Assembly (NCBI RefSeq): GCF_020169515.1
Contig: NZ_JAHMHW010000002.1
Span: forward strand, 434,001-498,000
DNA: 64,000 nucleotides
Direction: 5' to 3'
Source of the DNA: Paenibacillus vietnamensis
GTDB taxonomy: Bacteria; Bacillota; Bacilli; Paenibacillales; Paenibacillaceae
Shown: piece after piece, positions 53,585 through 60,887 of the stretch
Numbering within the stretch: the stretch's first letter is position 1
How the letters are laid out: the number at the start of each line of letters is the position of its first letter
Position numbers and translations under genes: made by a program
The notes under the pieces: model-generated
Told to the model about the DNA's origin: nothing
Seen by the model: only the letters and a program-made list of their open reading frames with translations
Databases searched by the model: none

Positions 53585-55339
53585 TTACAGCGGGATTTTC
53601 AGCATAAACGTCAATTTGCCCGGCGTCTCGGCGGTCACCTGGATATCGCCCTTGTATTTCTCGACGATCGATTTCACGATGGACAGTCCGAGGCCCTGAT
53701 GCTCCTGCTCTTTCGTGGTATAGCCAGCTTCGAACAGCGGCATAGATACCGCGTCTTCCGCTTTGTCGCATGTATTGGTAATCGTAAATTCGAGATGGTC
53801 GGCCGTCTGCTTGCCCGCCAGCGTCACATGGCGCCGATCCTCCGTATAACCCAGCACCTCGTCGAACGCATTGTCGATCAAATTGCCGAGCATCCGGTTC
53901 ACATCCAGCGTCTTCACGCCCATATCCTTCAGGTTCAGCCCCGTGAACGAACAGCTGAACTGGATGCGATAATTTTCCGCCTGGGAAATCTTTGATCTGA
54001 CCAGCGCGGCAATCGCCGGGTTGCCGATGTTAATAATATCGTTCATCAGCCTGATGTCGCCCGTCAGCTCCTTCGTGTAAGCAACAAGCTCTTTGGATTT
54101 GTCGAGCTCCGCCAGCGAATGGATCGTCTGCACGTGATTCACAAAATCATGACGCTGGGCCCGAATCGCTTGAAACAGCTGATTGATTTCTTCCACGTAC
54201 GTCTCCTGTGTCACTTTGACGACCTTATCGCGCGATTGCTTGTACGATCTCATGGCCACCAGAGCGATCAACAAGCTGAATGCGGTAATAATGAGAATGA
54301 TGACACTCAAATTCAAAAATTGCGAATCCAGCTTCTCCTGAATAATATGGTAATCCGATGTGAGCGACAGCACGTAGTTGTCCATCGGCTTACCGTCCCG
54401 GTTCGTAATGTTGATTCCCTTATCGTTCACGAAAACGGGAATGAACATTTTAAATATTTCCTTGCCGTTTATATTTTCGCGCAGCGTGACGGTTTTTTTC
54501 GTCAAATAAGCCTTTTGGACCATTTCGGTGTCCTTTTCGGACTTGATCGTATACGAGCCGTAAAAGATCGGCTCCTGCACCTTATGGCCCTGCACGTCTC
54601 CGTTCGGGTGAATCGTATTGATGCCGTCGGGGAACGTTTCCGGATTGATAAACGCGATTTCCAGCAGCGAATCGCTGCTTTGGAGCGAATTCTCGATCAT
54701 CCGGTGCACGCCTGTTGCTCGTTCATACTCTTCCTGCCGGTCGTATCCTACGTACGGATCCGTAATATAGTTGGTCGAGCCGTCGTAATAGTAGCCCCAT
54801 TTGTTCACCTGATCCAGACTGGTTGAAGACACTTCGAAAGGCCCGCTCCAGAAATTCGGAAGCGTCTGGCCGAGCCAGTCGACCGATACCGGCTGCTCCT
54901 CAAACAACTGATTGAAAACCTGGTACCAAGGCTTCCATGTTTTTGTGCTTTTGCCCAGCTGGGATTCATCCGACGATTTATAAAGAACGATATCGTCCGG
55001 CAGCTTCTTCAATAATGTAATATGGCTGATCCCCAGCTTCTCGCTTAGCTCGGCCAGCTGCTCGTTCGTCACCTTCTCCACATCCGGATCCAACGCATAC
55101 TGCGCCGCTATCGCCGCAGTCCTCAGCTCCCTGCCGATCTGGTCCTGGAACAAGGCCGCCCCTTGACGGGATTGCTCGAGTGAAACCTCCAGCCTCTTCG
55201 CGTGGTTCAGCAGCTCCTCGTTGAAAGAGCTCTCCAGCGTTCTCTTCGTAAGAAAATAATAGGCCGTATTATTGATCAGAATAATGACGACGATCACGCT
55301 GATCGCCATCAACCAAATGTTGCGCTGCATTCTTCGCAT
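53585..55339 (-). CDS. Spo0B-fold (CitA/DcuS-type) sensor histidine kinase, orphan
   Basis: 584 residues. Membrane helices at 9-28 and about 340-362 enclose a large extracellular sensor. The Spo0B-type phospho-acceptor helix has RAQRHDFVNHVQTIHSLAEL (His in RHDFVNH), followed by a HATPase (RMLGNLIDNAFDEVL, GLGLSIVKSIVEKY). There is no response regulator beside it. It could feed the sporulation phosphorelay or a distant regulator; this is inference. Confidence 0.85.
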   Translation of the reverse strand: MRRMQRNIWLMAISVIVVIILINNTAYYFLTKRTLESSFNEELLNHAKRLEVSLEQSRQGAALFQDQIGRELRTAAIAAQYALDPDVEKVTNEQLAELSEKLGISHITLLKKLPDDIVLYKSSDESQLGKSTKTWKPWYQVFNQLFEEQPVSVDWLGQTLPNFWSGPFEVSSTSLDQVNKWGYYYDGSTNYITDPYVGYDRQEEYERATGVHRMIENSLQSSDSLLEIAFINPETFPDGINTIHPNGDVQGHKVQEPIFYGSYTIKSEKDTEMVQKAYLTKKTVTLRENINGKEIFKMFIPVFVNDKGINITNRDGKPMDNYVLSLTSDYHIIQEKLDSQFLNLSVIILIITAFSLLIALVAMRSYKQSRDKVVKVTQETYVEEINQLFQAIRAQRHDFVNHVQTIHSLAELDKSKELVAYTKELTGDIRLMNDIINIGNPAIAALVRSKISQAENYRIQFSCSFTGLNLKDMGVKTLDVNRMLGNLIDNAFDEVLGYTEDRRHVTLAGKQTADHLEFTITNTCDKAEDAVSMPLFEAGYTTKEQEHQGLGLSIVKSIVEKYKGDIQVTAETPGKLTFMLKIPL

Positions 55340-55441
55340 CTTGCCCTTCTATCTATTATAGCCTTCATTATGTAGCAATCTTCGTAAATGAACAATATGG
55401 CGGGCACTAACAAATGTTACAAAAAAAGCGGCCGCCCCATT

Positions 55442-56125
55442 TCAAGACGCTTGGCCCGTGAGCTTCTTTGTGATCAGCCGTACCGCCCAGCCCCGCTCCT
55501 GACGTTTTTTGTAACGCGGAAGCATCCGGTATACCCGCAGGCCTTCTTCAATCGCGCGCTTCGCTTCCTCCGACCGGCCCAGCTGCTTATTAATGGCCGC
55601 CAGGCGGACATAAGCCTCGCAGGAGGAGGATTGAATGCCCGCGAAGGCTTCCAGACAGGCCAGAGCCTGCTCGGTCCGGCCGACTGAGTACAGGGCTGCC
55701 AGCCGCAAATACGGAGCGCCGTATTTCACTCTCGGGTTCAGCTCCAGCCCCCGCTTGATGCAGGACTCGCCGTTCTTCTCATCGCCCGTTTGCAGATAGG
55801 CGATGCCGAGATCGTCCCAAAACTCCGCGGAATCCTCCAGCGTATGCTGCAGCGGTTCCAGCAGCTTTAGAGCCTCTTTATAGCTCTTCTTCTCTATAAA
55901 CAGCCTGGCAAGCTCATGCTTGGCAGACACATCGTTCGGCGACTGCTCGATATGCTGCTTCAGCTTCCTGATTCTCGACCTCCGCTTTAACGGCTTCAAA
56001 AAACTGGGCGTTAATCCGACATACCTGCGGTCAAGTGCGTAAAGCAGGACCAGGAGCACGAGGATGGCAATAAACGGGTTGCCGAATAACCATGCCAATA
56101 AAAGGAACAAACTAAATTTTAACAT
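55442..56125 (-). CDS. Membrane-anchored TPR protein
   Basis: 227 residues. An N-terminal hydrophobic region (FSLFLLLAWLFGNPFIAIL, then VLLVLLYALDRRY) anchors it; about four TPR-like repeats follow (AKHELARLFIEKKSYKEALKL, DDLGIAYLQTGDEKNGESCI). It probably scaffolds protein contacts at the membrane. Function unknown. Confidence 0.78.
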   Translation of the reverse strand: MLKFSLFLLLAWLFGNPFIAILVLLVLLYALDRRYVGLTPSFLKPLKRRSRIRKLKQHIEQSPNDVSAKHELARLFIEKKSYKEALKLLEPLQHTLEDSAEFWDDLGIAYLQTGDEKNGESCIKRGLELNPRVKYGAPYLRLAALYSVGRTEQALACLEAFAGIQSSSCEAYVRLAAINKQLGRSEEAKRAIEEGLRVYRMLPRYKKRQERGWAVRLITKKLTGQAS

Positions 56126-56289
56126 CTCATCCTCCCAATATTTGAGCGTTTGCAGGCATGTATTGCCATCAGGATCATAAATTTCTGGTACAAATCTGGA
56201 TCTATCATACCATAAACCTATTAATTTATGACTATCTCTAGCTAATTATTCCTGTATTCATATGTAAGGGGGAATTGATGGACGGTCAA

Positions 56290-56320
56290 ACAAAACAAGA
56301 CAGCATATCGCTATGCTGTC
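56290..56320 (-). terminator. Terminator of gerE
   Basis: GACAGCATA-tcgc-TATGCTGTC perfect stem; TTGTTTTGTTT on the minus strand. Confidence 0.8.
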
Positions 56321-56336
56321 CGACTCCAGTGCTATG

Positions 56337-56561
56337 TTAGATTTGTAATTCACCAAGCTTAATTAGCTCAACTACCGCTTGCGAACGACCTTTTACATTC
56401 AACTTCTGCATGACATTCGAAATATGGTTGCGGACAGTCTTCTCGCTGATGAATAGTTGCTGTGCTATATCTCTAGTTGTCTTATCCTGTACCAATAGCT
56501 CGAATACCTCGCGTTCACGATGAGTCAATAAAAACTTGCTCTTATGGTCGCTACCCTTCAA
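56337..56561 (-). CDS. gerE: Sporulation regulator GerE
   Basis: 74 residues, exactly the length of B. subtilis GerE and nearly identical in the HTH: LLTHREREVFELLVQDKTT, ISEKTVRNHISNVMQKL, VKGRSQAVVELIKLGEL. GerE is the LuxR-type regulator of late mother-cell coat genes. The start aligns with a TTG at 56561, but no good ribosome site precedes it (GAGG lies about 20 nt upstream) and an in-frame TAG lies 18 bp upstream. Prophage-like DNA begins just upstream, so its 5' region may have been replaced. Confidence 0.93.
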   Translation of the reverse strand: MKGSDHKSKFLLTHREREVFELLVQDKTTRDIAQQLFISEKTVRNHISNVMQKLNVKGRSQAVVELIKLGELQI

Positions 56562-56705
56562 TGGTGAGGATGTCGCCTAACCTCTTTTCACTCGCTCTCA
56601 CCATAAGAAGCCGAATATAACTTGATTTTACTGATGTTTGTCCTAATGAATGCAATTCGCCGCGGTTCACCATCACCCTTATTCACTTGTGATAACCTCG
56701 TCTAT

Positions 56706-56747
56706 TTGCATCAAATTTGCATCAATTAAAAAAGTGATTGCATCAAA
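56706..56747. repeat. Three direct repeats TTGCATCAA
   Basis: Copies at 56706-56714, 56717-56725 and 56739-56747, near the Xis-like gene and the host border. Possible integrase arm-type sites. Confidence 0.6.
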
Positions 56748-56774
56748 AAAGACAGGAGCATTACTGCCCCTGTC
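56745..56774 (-). terminator. Terminator of the Xis-like gene
   Basis: GACAGGgGCAGtaatGCtCCTGTC-type stem on the minus strand followed by TTTTTT; overlaps the last codons. Confidence 0.75.
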
Positions 56775-56949
56775 CGTTGAACCATTTATAAAATGAATCT
56801 TTAGGTACTTTGATTTTCTTGCCGATCCTGATTACGTGGAATTCCCCCGAATTAACCAACTTATATGCTTGGTTAATTCCACATCCGAGGATTTGTTTGA
56901 TGTCCGTCACCTCTAAAGTTTCCTTTTCGAACCCCTTAGTTTCATCCAT
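56761..56949 (-). CDS. Excisionase-like helix-turn-helix protein
   Basis: From ATG 56949, 7 nt after GAGGTG, it has 62 residues. The HTH_17-type fold (VTDIKQILGCGINQAYKLVN, then IRIGKKIKVPKDSFYKWF) is that of phage/transposon excisionases. It may bind the TTGCATCAA repeats at its 3' side. No integrase is seen in the window. Confidence 0.75.
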   Translation of the reverse strand: MDETKGFEKETLEVTDIKQILGCGINQAYKLVNSGEFHVIRIGKKIKVPKDSFYKWFNGQGQ

Positions 56950-56991
56950 GTTCACTCACCTCGATTCAATCTATTCATTTGAGTTTTGTCC

Positions 56992-57453
56992 TTATTCCAC
57001 GGCCGACGTCTTCTCAATAGCGATATCCAGTGCGAGCGCCAGCTTATAGAACGCCTTCCACCGGATCTTCGTATATGTTCCTGCGCTAATCGGCGGATTA
57101 AAAATCTGTTGATAGACCGTCCAATCATAGACGTAGTCATCTTTCATGTACCGCTCTTCAATCAGCAGCCGTTCTTTCGGGTGGAGACGAGCAACAGCAC
57201 GCTCGATCTTTGTGCAATACACACGTCTCGCTGCAGGCACATCGACATTATGTATGGCGATGCTGGCCGTCTGGTCGCTCGTCGTATTCGTCGGACCGTG
57301 GAAACGCTCGTTATATCCGGCCGTCGTGCTCGCCTCTCGCTCCTCGAAAGTGATCGTCTTAAAAATCCTGTACTTTTCGAGAGCAGCTTCTACCGCGGCC
57401 TGCGTTCTTTTGCGGTCGAGCTCCGGCAGCTCAAACCCCATTTCCATCTGCAC
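56992..57453 (-). CDS. ArpU-family phage transcriptional regulator
   Basis: GTG start at 57453 with AAGGGG upstream; 153 residues. The sigma-like C-terminal HTH (LHPKERLLIEERYMKDDYVY) and AVARLHP region match ArpU/RinA-type late-gene activators. Such genes normally sit just before the terminase gene. Here none follows, which supports loss of the late module. Confidence 0.8.
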   Translation of the reverse strand: MQMEMGFELPELDRKRTQAAVEAALEKYRIFKTITFEEREASTTAGYNERFHGPTNTTSDQTASIAIHNVDVPAARRVYCTKIERAVARLHPKERLLIEERYMKDDYVYDWTVYQQIFNPPISAGTYTKIRWKAFYKLALALDIAIEKTSAVE

Positions 57454-57509
57454 TCTATCACCCCTTGCTATGGGAGTGCCCCAGCCTGGCTGCGGCCGGG
57501 GCGTAATGA

Positions 57510-57620
57510 TTAATCAATTGCTGCACTCATGAGCCAAAAAGCACCTAACCAGATTGCGACGCAGAATAGTATCCCAAGACCCCAAACTCCGATGAAGTCC
57601 CAATTCCAACGGCTCCTCAT
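57510..57620 (-). CDS. 36-residue single-helix membrane protein
   Basis: ATG 57620 overlaps the preceding stop (ATGA). AAGGGG lies 10 nt upstream. The product MRSRWNWDFIGVWGLGILF... has one hydrophobic helix with a positively charged N-terminus. Phage small membrane protein of unknown role. Confidence 0.6.
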   Translation of the reverse strand: MRSRWNWDFIGVWGLGILFCVAIWLGAFWLMSAAID

Positions 57621-58132
57621 TCGAGATCGTCCCCTTCTTCTTCTAGGGAAGTGAATGGTAGGCCATCGCCCACGCCAGCCATCGGATCACCACTCTGATC
57701 GGCGGCTGCGGTAGCCTCTTCGAGCGTCATTTGATCTTCATCAACTGTCACCGTTCCATCCTTGTCGATCTTCCCGCGGACTCCCTCACGGTAAGCCTCC
57801 TGTTGCTCGCGGAATTCATCGATATCCATTTGCGATTCGGTAATCGTCAACTCCACATCAGTTCCGGCCAACTTGTAAAATTCGAATGCATGGTTATTTG
57901 AAGCACCGCCGTTAACTACGAAATCAAGAACTGTCTTTTTCGAGTCCTGGCTTTTTTTAACGAATTCAGCGGTTAAGGAGTCAATGGAACCGATTCTCAA
58001 CTCCACTACTTCCCGGCACATCATGTTCAATTCTGGCAAATGCTCGTCGTCGCCCTTCACATAAAACTGAACGAGCTGCTTTTTAGAATCCTTTGTCTGC
58101 TTGTTGAAATTTGCTTTGATAGTTACTTGCAT
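57617..58132 (-). CDS. Phage protein with acidic C-terminal tail
   Basis: 171 residues. The N-terminus is beta-rich (QVTIKANFNKQTKDSKKQLV, VQFYVKGDD); residues from about 120 are disordered and acidic, ending TSLEEEGDDLE, as in many SSB-like proteins whose tails bind partners. A single-strand DNA-binding role is only an inference. Not recognised by family. Confidence 0.6.
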   Translation of the reverse strand: MQVTIKANFNKQTKDSKKQLVQFYVKGDDEHLPELNMMCREVVELRIGSIDSLTAEFVKKSQDSKKTVLDFVVNGGASNNHAFEFYKLAGTDVELTITESQMDIDEFREQQEAYREGVRGKIDKDGTVTVDEDQMTLEEATAAADQSGDPMAGVGDGLPFTSLEEEGDDLE

Positions 58133-58170
58133 ATCAATCTCTCCTCGGAATAATTTTTGGAATAATTTCG

Positions 58171-58593
58171 TTACTTCTTGCCAAGCCCCATCTGCAGCAA
58201 CGCAAGGTTAACCTCTAGCTTCCCGATCCCGAGCCGCCGGGCCAGTTCTTTACGAGGCAGATGCTTATGCCCATGAATAAAAAGGCGCTGCTCATCAGTA
58301 GGTGTAAAAGTTGCGAGATCCTTCAGCAAGACGTCTGTACCATCTGCTTGCGGATCGGCGCCAGGCGGATACCCGTCCTGTGTAACGGTGTAAGGAACAT
58401 CAGTGATGTATTGATTAAAAAAGCGCTTGTTACCCTCGCGTCGAATTATGCCTTTATCAACCAGCACCTGAAACCTTTCTGTAATGGTACGTAATGGCCA
58501 TCCAGTTATTTCTGAAATAGGTTTGTATCTCATGTCTGGTTTTTCTTTAATGAGCTCTAAAAGGTATGCTTGCGCTGTACTAATGTAAATCAT
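58171..58593 (-). CDS. Winged-helix DNA-binding phage protein
   Basis: 140 residues. A winged HTH covers residues 5-60 (AYLLELIKEKPDMRYKPISE, ITGWPLRTITERFQVLVDKG), and a second HTH-like stretch lies near the C-terminus (LPRKELARRLGIGKLEVNLA). It could be a repressor or replication initiator helper. GGAGGG precedes the ATG. An SOS-box-like site lies 26 bp upstream of the ATG. Confidence 0.7.
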   Translation of the reverse strand: MIYISTAQAYLLELIKEKPDMRYKPISEITGWPLRTITERFQVLVDKGIIRREGNKRFFNQYITDVPYTVTQDGYPPGADPQADGTDVLLKDLATFTPTDEQRLFIHGHKHLPRKELARRLGIGKLEVNLALLQMGLGKK

Positions 58594-58618
58594 AGCCGCC
58601 CTCCTTCCCTAACGATTG

Positions 58619-58632
58619 CGAGCGTATGTTCG
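58619..58632. promoter_or_regulatory. SOS-box-like site before the winged-helix gene
   Basis: CGAGCGTATGTTCG differs from CGAACRNRYGTTCG by one base. The minus-strand flank AAAACCGAACATAYG is shared with 63206-63219. Confidence 0.55.
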
Positions 58633-58662
58633 GTTTTGAGACAAAAAAATATAGCGTCTTGC

Positions 58663-59055
58663 TTAAACGAGCTCGTCCGCCCTAAAAAAGTTTCCGTAGC
58701 GATCCGCAACTGGCATACCGCTTTCATCCAATTTACCGAGAGCCGTCCGGATCTTGTGCATGGCACCGCAATTGTGGCACTCGACCTCTATATCCTCGAG
58801 CTTCACGTATTGGTTCCCTTGATTCCTGCACTTATCATTTTGGCACCAATAACGCAGCCGGTAATGCGGCACACCATCTTTATCCTTGATGCCGGAGTCA
58901 TACCAATCGGGCTTTATCTCGAACCAAGTCGGCTCTTCCTCAGATGTTGAAAGCGACCGCTTCACGCCCTGAATGTACACCTTGCGGCAGCTCTCTTTCA
59001 TGCTATCAATCCTTTCAATTTGCACCTTAATCTTCGGTCCGCAAAACATAATCAT
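58663..59055 (-). CDS. Phage zinc-ribbon hypothetical protein
   Basis: ATG 59055 follows the upstream stop directly (TAATG) with AAAGGG before it; 130 residues. A zinc ribbon is likely from CQNDKC ... CHNCGAMHK. Function unknown. Confidence 0.6.
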   Translation of the reverse strand: MIMFCGPKIKVQIERIDSMKESCRKVYIQGVKRSLSTSEEEPTWFEIKPDWYDSGIKDKDGVPHYRLRYWCQNDKCRNQGNQYVKLEDIEVECHNCGAMHKIRTALGKLDESGMPVADRYGNFFRADELV

Positions 59056-59246
59056 TAGCCCTTTAATTCTCCTTTGGCCCATTTCGCAAAATTATCAACC
59101 GAGCAATTCCCGATTCGTCCGGTACGATTATCGCGATAGGTAACGCCGTTTGCGTTGTCCCAATTGATTGTGTAACGCAGGCGACAATCTTCCCCTTCTT
59201 TGCCGTTGTGGTAAGTTTTCTTGAGTTGAATTTCTGCTACCTTCAT
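59055..59246 (-). CDS. Small phage hypothetical protein
   Basis: 63 residues, beta-rich, with a charged C-terminus (VDNFAKWAKGELKG). It overlaps the next gene by one base. No family recognised. Confidence 0.6.
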   Translation of the reverse strand: MKVAEIQLKKTYHNGKEGEDCRLRYTINWDNANGVTYRDNRTGRIGNCSVDNFAKWAKGELKG

Positions 59247-59290
59247 ATCCCTATCAACGACTCCCTTTACTTTATAAGTCTACGGCGACA

Positions 59291-59657
59291 TTAAAGCACC
59301 TTACCACCATGCCGCTGCGGTCGCGTCGCGTTGTAAGCCATCTTCTCGGTGATTGCCGCCTCTAGATCGATGCCATACCGGCCACATGCGTCGAACACTC
59401 GGATAACGATGTCTGCCAGCTCGGAGGGGATGCCGCAGGGCTTTCTGGAGTTATTCCATTTGAACCGTGTGATTGCCGTCTGCCGCCTCATACCAGACCT
59501 CCGTCGGCTGCATGCCGTTCCGGTGATCTTCCAGCGCCTCGGAAGCTTCGGAATGGATGAGCGCGATCACTTCGCCGAAGCTCCGATCTTCTTCCCACCA
59601 TCCTTTCGAAACGGCATTGTTGTGAGCTTGATGAACCAGTTCAGTAATTGTTTTCAT
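59291..59657 (-). pseudogene. MazG-like nucleotide pyrophosphohydrolase split by a +1 frame change
   Basis: The first part starts at ATG 59657 (GGGGGA, 7 nt spacing): VSKGWWEEDRSFGEVIALIH, SEASEALEDHRNG, the usual EExxE-type helix. It stops at TAA 59451. The second part resumes in another frame: KPCGIPSELADIVIRVFDAC, IDLEAAITEKMAYNATRP. Skipping one T in GAA-T-AAC joins them into a normal ~120-residue protein. Either a frameshift mutation, a sequence error or programmed shifting at the stop. Confidence 0.78.
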
Positions 59658-59670
59658 GGATAAGTCCCCC

Positions 59671-60690
59671 TTATTTTTGAGTTGCAAATTCTAGGTATTT
59701 GGCTGCCTTGCTCAGATCTTCCATGCCGCCTTTATGATTAGCACGAGCGACGTATTTAAGCACATTACCTTTGCAGTATCCAGCGAACTCCTCTTGGGTC
59801 AGCTTCGCACGGATGAAGTCGATCGTCTCAATACCGCCAGCCGTGTAATGAGATGGGTGGTTCACATTGTCAACAACCGGCGCTTCGTCCTTAATTTCAG
59901 CGATGGCCAGTTGCGATTCCGTTTCGATCTGGCTTGCTTTGCCTTTCCAGTGGTCCCGATCTTGCTTGAGCTCCGAATAAACTTCCTCCAGAGTGGCGTA
60001 CTCGCTTTGCCAGTTGTTTCGTTCTTCCGTTACCTCGGCGAGCTGCTTCTTCATTTCCTCAAGCTTTTCATTCAGCTCTTTGTTCAAAAGAAGAAGTCGT
60101 TCATGGGCAACATTCTTGTCCCGAAGCTTCGCGGCCAGCTCCTTCAGCTGCTCGGATTCCTTCGATTCGTTAATGGCGATCAGCCCTGTAGGCTTATGTT
60201 CGACTGCCTCCGCGGCCTTTGAGGTGGAACGAAGGAGCGGAGTGCCGTCGTCTTCACTCCATGACTCCAAAATCATGCGGGCTTTCTCCGATGTGATGCC
60301 CTTAAGGCCCCACTTTCCGACCCAATACGGCAACGTCTGAGCCTTCATCTCCCATGCTCGTTCGATGCTGGATATCGTTTCTCCGTTCGCCAGCTGCTCG
60401 AGAAATACTTTCTTCGTCAGGCCGCATTCAGGACCCGTCTTCTGCTTAGACATCTCTTCCTTCACCTCAGTTTTTGGATTTTTACGCCGATCTGCACTGA
60501 TCTGCAGGAGCTGAGAGCCAAGCTCTTGCAACTTGATGCCGATCGGGCACTCATTCTTGCAGTGCTGCGTTCTGGCTGAATATTCGCCTGCCTGGTATTT
60601 GCGCTTAACTGTCTGGGGTGATTTATCGCACGGCCGGCAATGTTGTTCCGTCAGGTCGCCGATTTCATTGATAATGGAGAACCGGTTCAT
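59671..60690 (-). CDS. DUF3310 phage protein with zinc finger and coiled coil
   Basis: 339 residues in three parts. Residues 15-55 hold four cysteines (CRPCDKSP ... CKNEC) for a zinc finger; about 100-250 form an HTH-like stretch and a long coiled coil; 275-339 is DUF3310 (NHPSHYTAGGIETIDFIRAK, GNVLKYVARANHKGG). DUF3310 proteins are phage factors linked to nucleotide metabolism. The fusion is longer than the usual ~100-residue form. The ATG overlaps the previous stop (ATGA). Confidence 0.78.
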   Translation of the reverse strand: MNRFSIINEIGDLTEQHCRPCDKSPQTVKRKYQAGEYSARTQHCKNECPIGIKLQELGSQLLQISADRRKNPKTEVKEEMSKQKTGPECGLTKKVFLEQLANGETISSIERAWEMKAQTLPYWVGKWGLKGITSEKARMILESWSEDDGTPLLRSTSKAAEAVEHKPTGLIAINESKESEQLKELAAKLRDKNVAHERLLLLNKELNEKLEEMKKQLAEVTEERNNWQSEYATLEEVYSELKQDRDHWKGKASQIETESQLAIAEIKDEAPVVDNVNHPSHYTAGGIETIDFIRAKLTQEEFAGYCKGNVLKYVARANHKGGMEDLSKAAKYLEFATQK

Positions 60691-60857
60691 TGCTCTGAAT
60701 GGAAAGACTTATTTACAGACGTGATAAGCGATCTCTCACCGCGGTCATTCTTGACTTCGAACGCTGTACCGAGCAACGGATGATCGACCGTCCGAAGAAC
60801 TGTATATTTCTGCCCTTCCGTGAAGTGCGATGTCGTTGGTCCGTTATATTTCAACAT
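60687..60857 (-). CDS. 56-residue phage protein
   Basis: ATG 60857 has an excellent GGGGAGGG 6 nt upstream. The product reads MLKYNGPTTSHFTEGQKYTV ... and is beta-rich, SH3-like in pattern (KYTVLRTVDHPLLGTAFEVK). The stop overlaps the DUF3310 start. Unknown function. Confidence 0.65.
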   Translation of the reverse strand: MLKYNGPTTSHFTEGQKYTVLRTVDHPLLGTAFEVKNDRGERSLITSVNKSFHSEQ

Positions 60858-60887
60858 GCTAACCCTCCCCGTAATAATTAATGTCTA

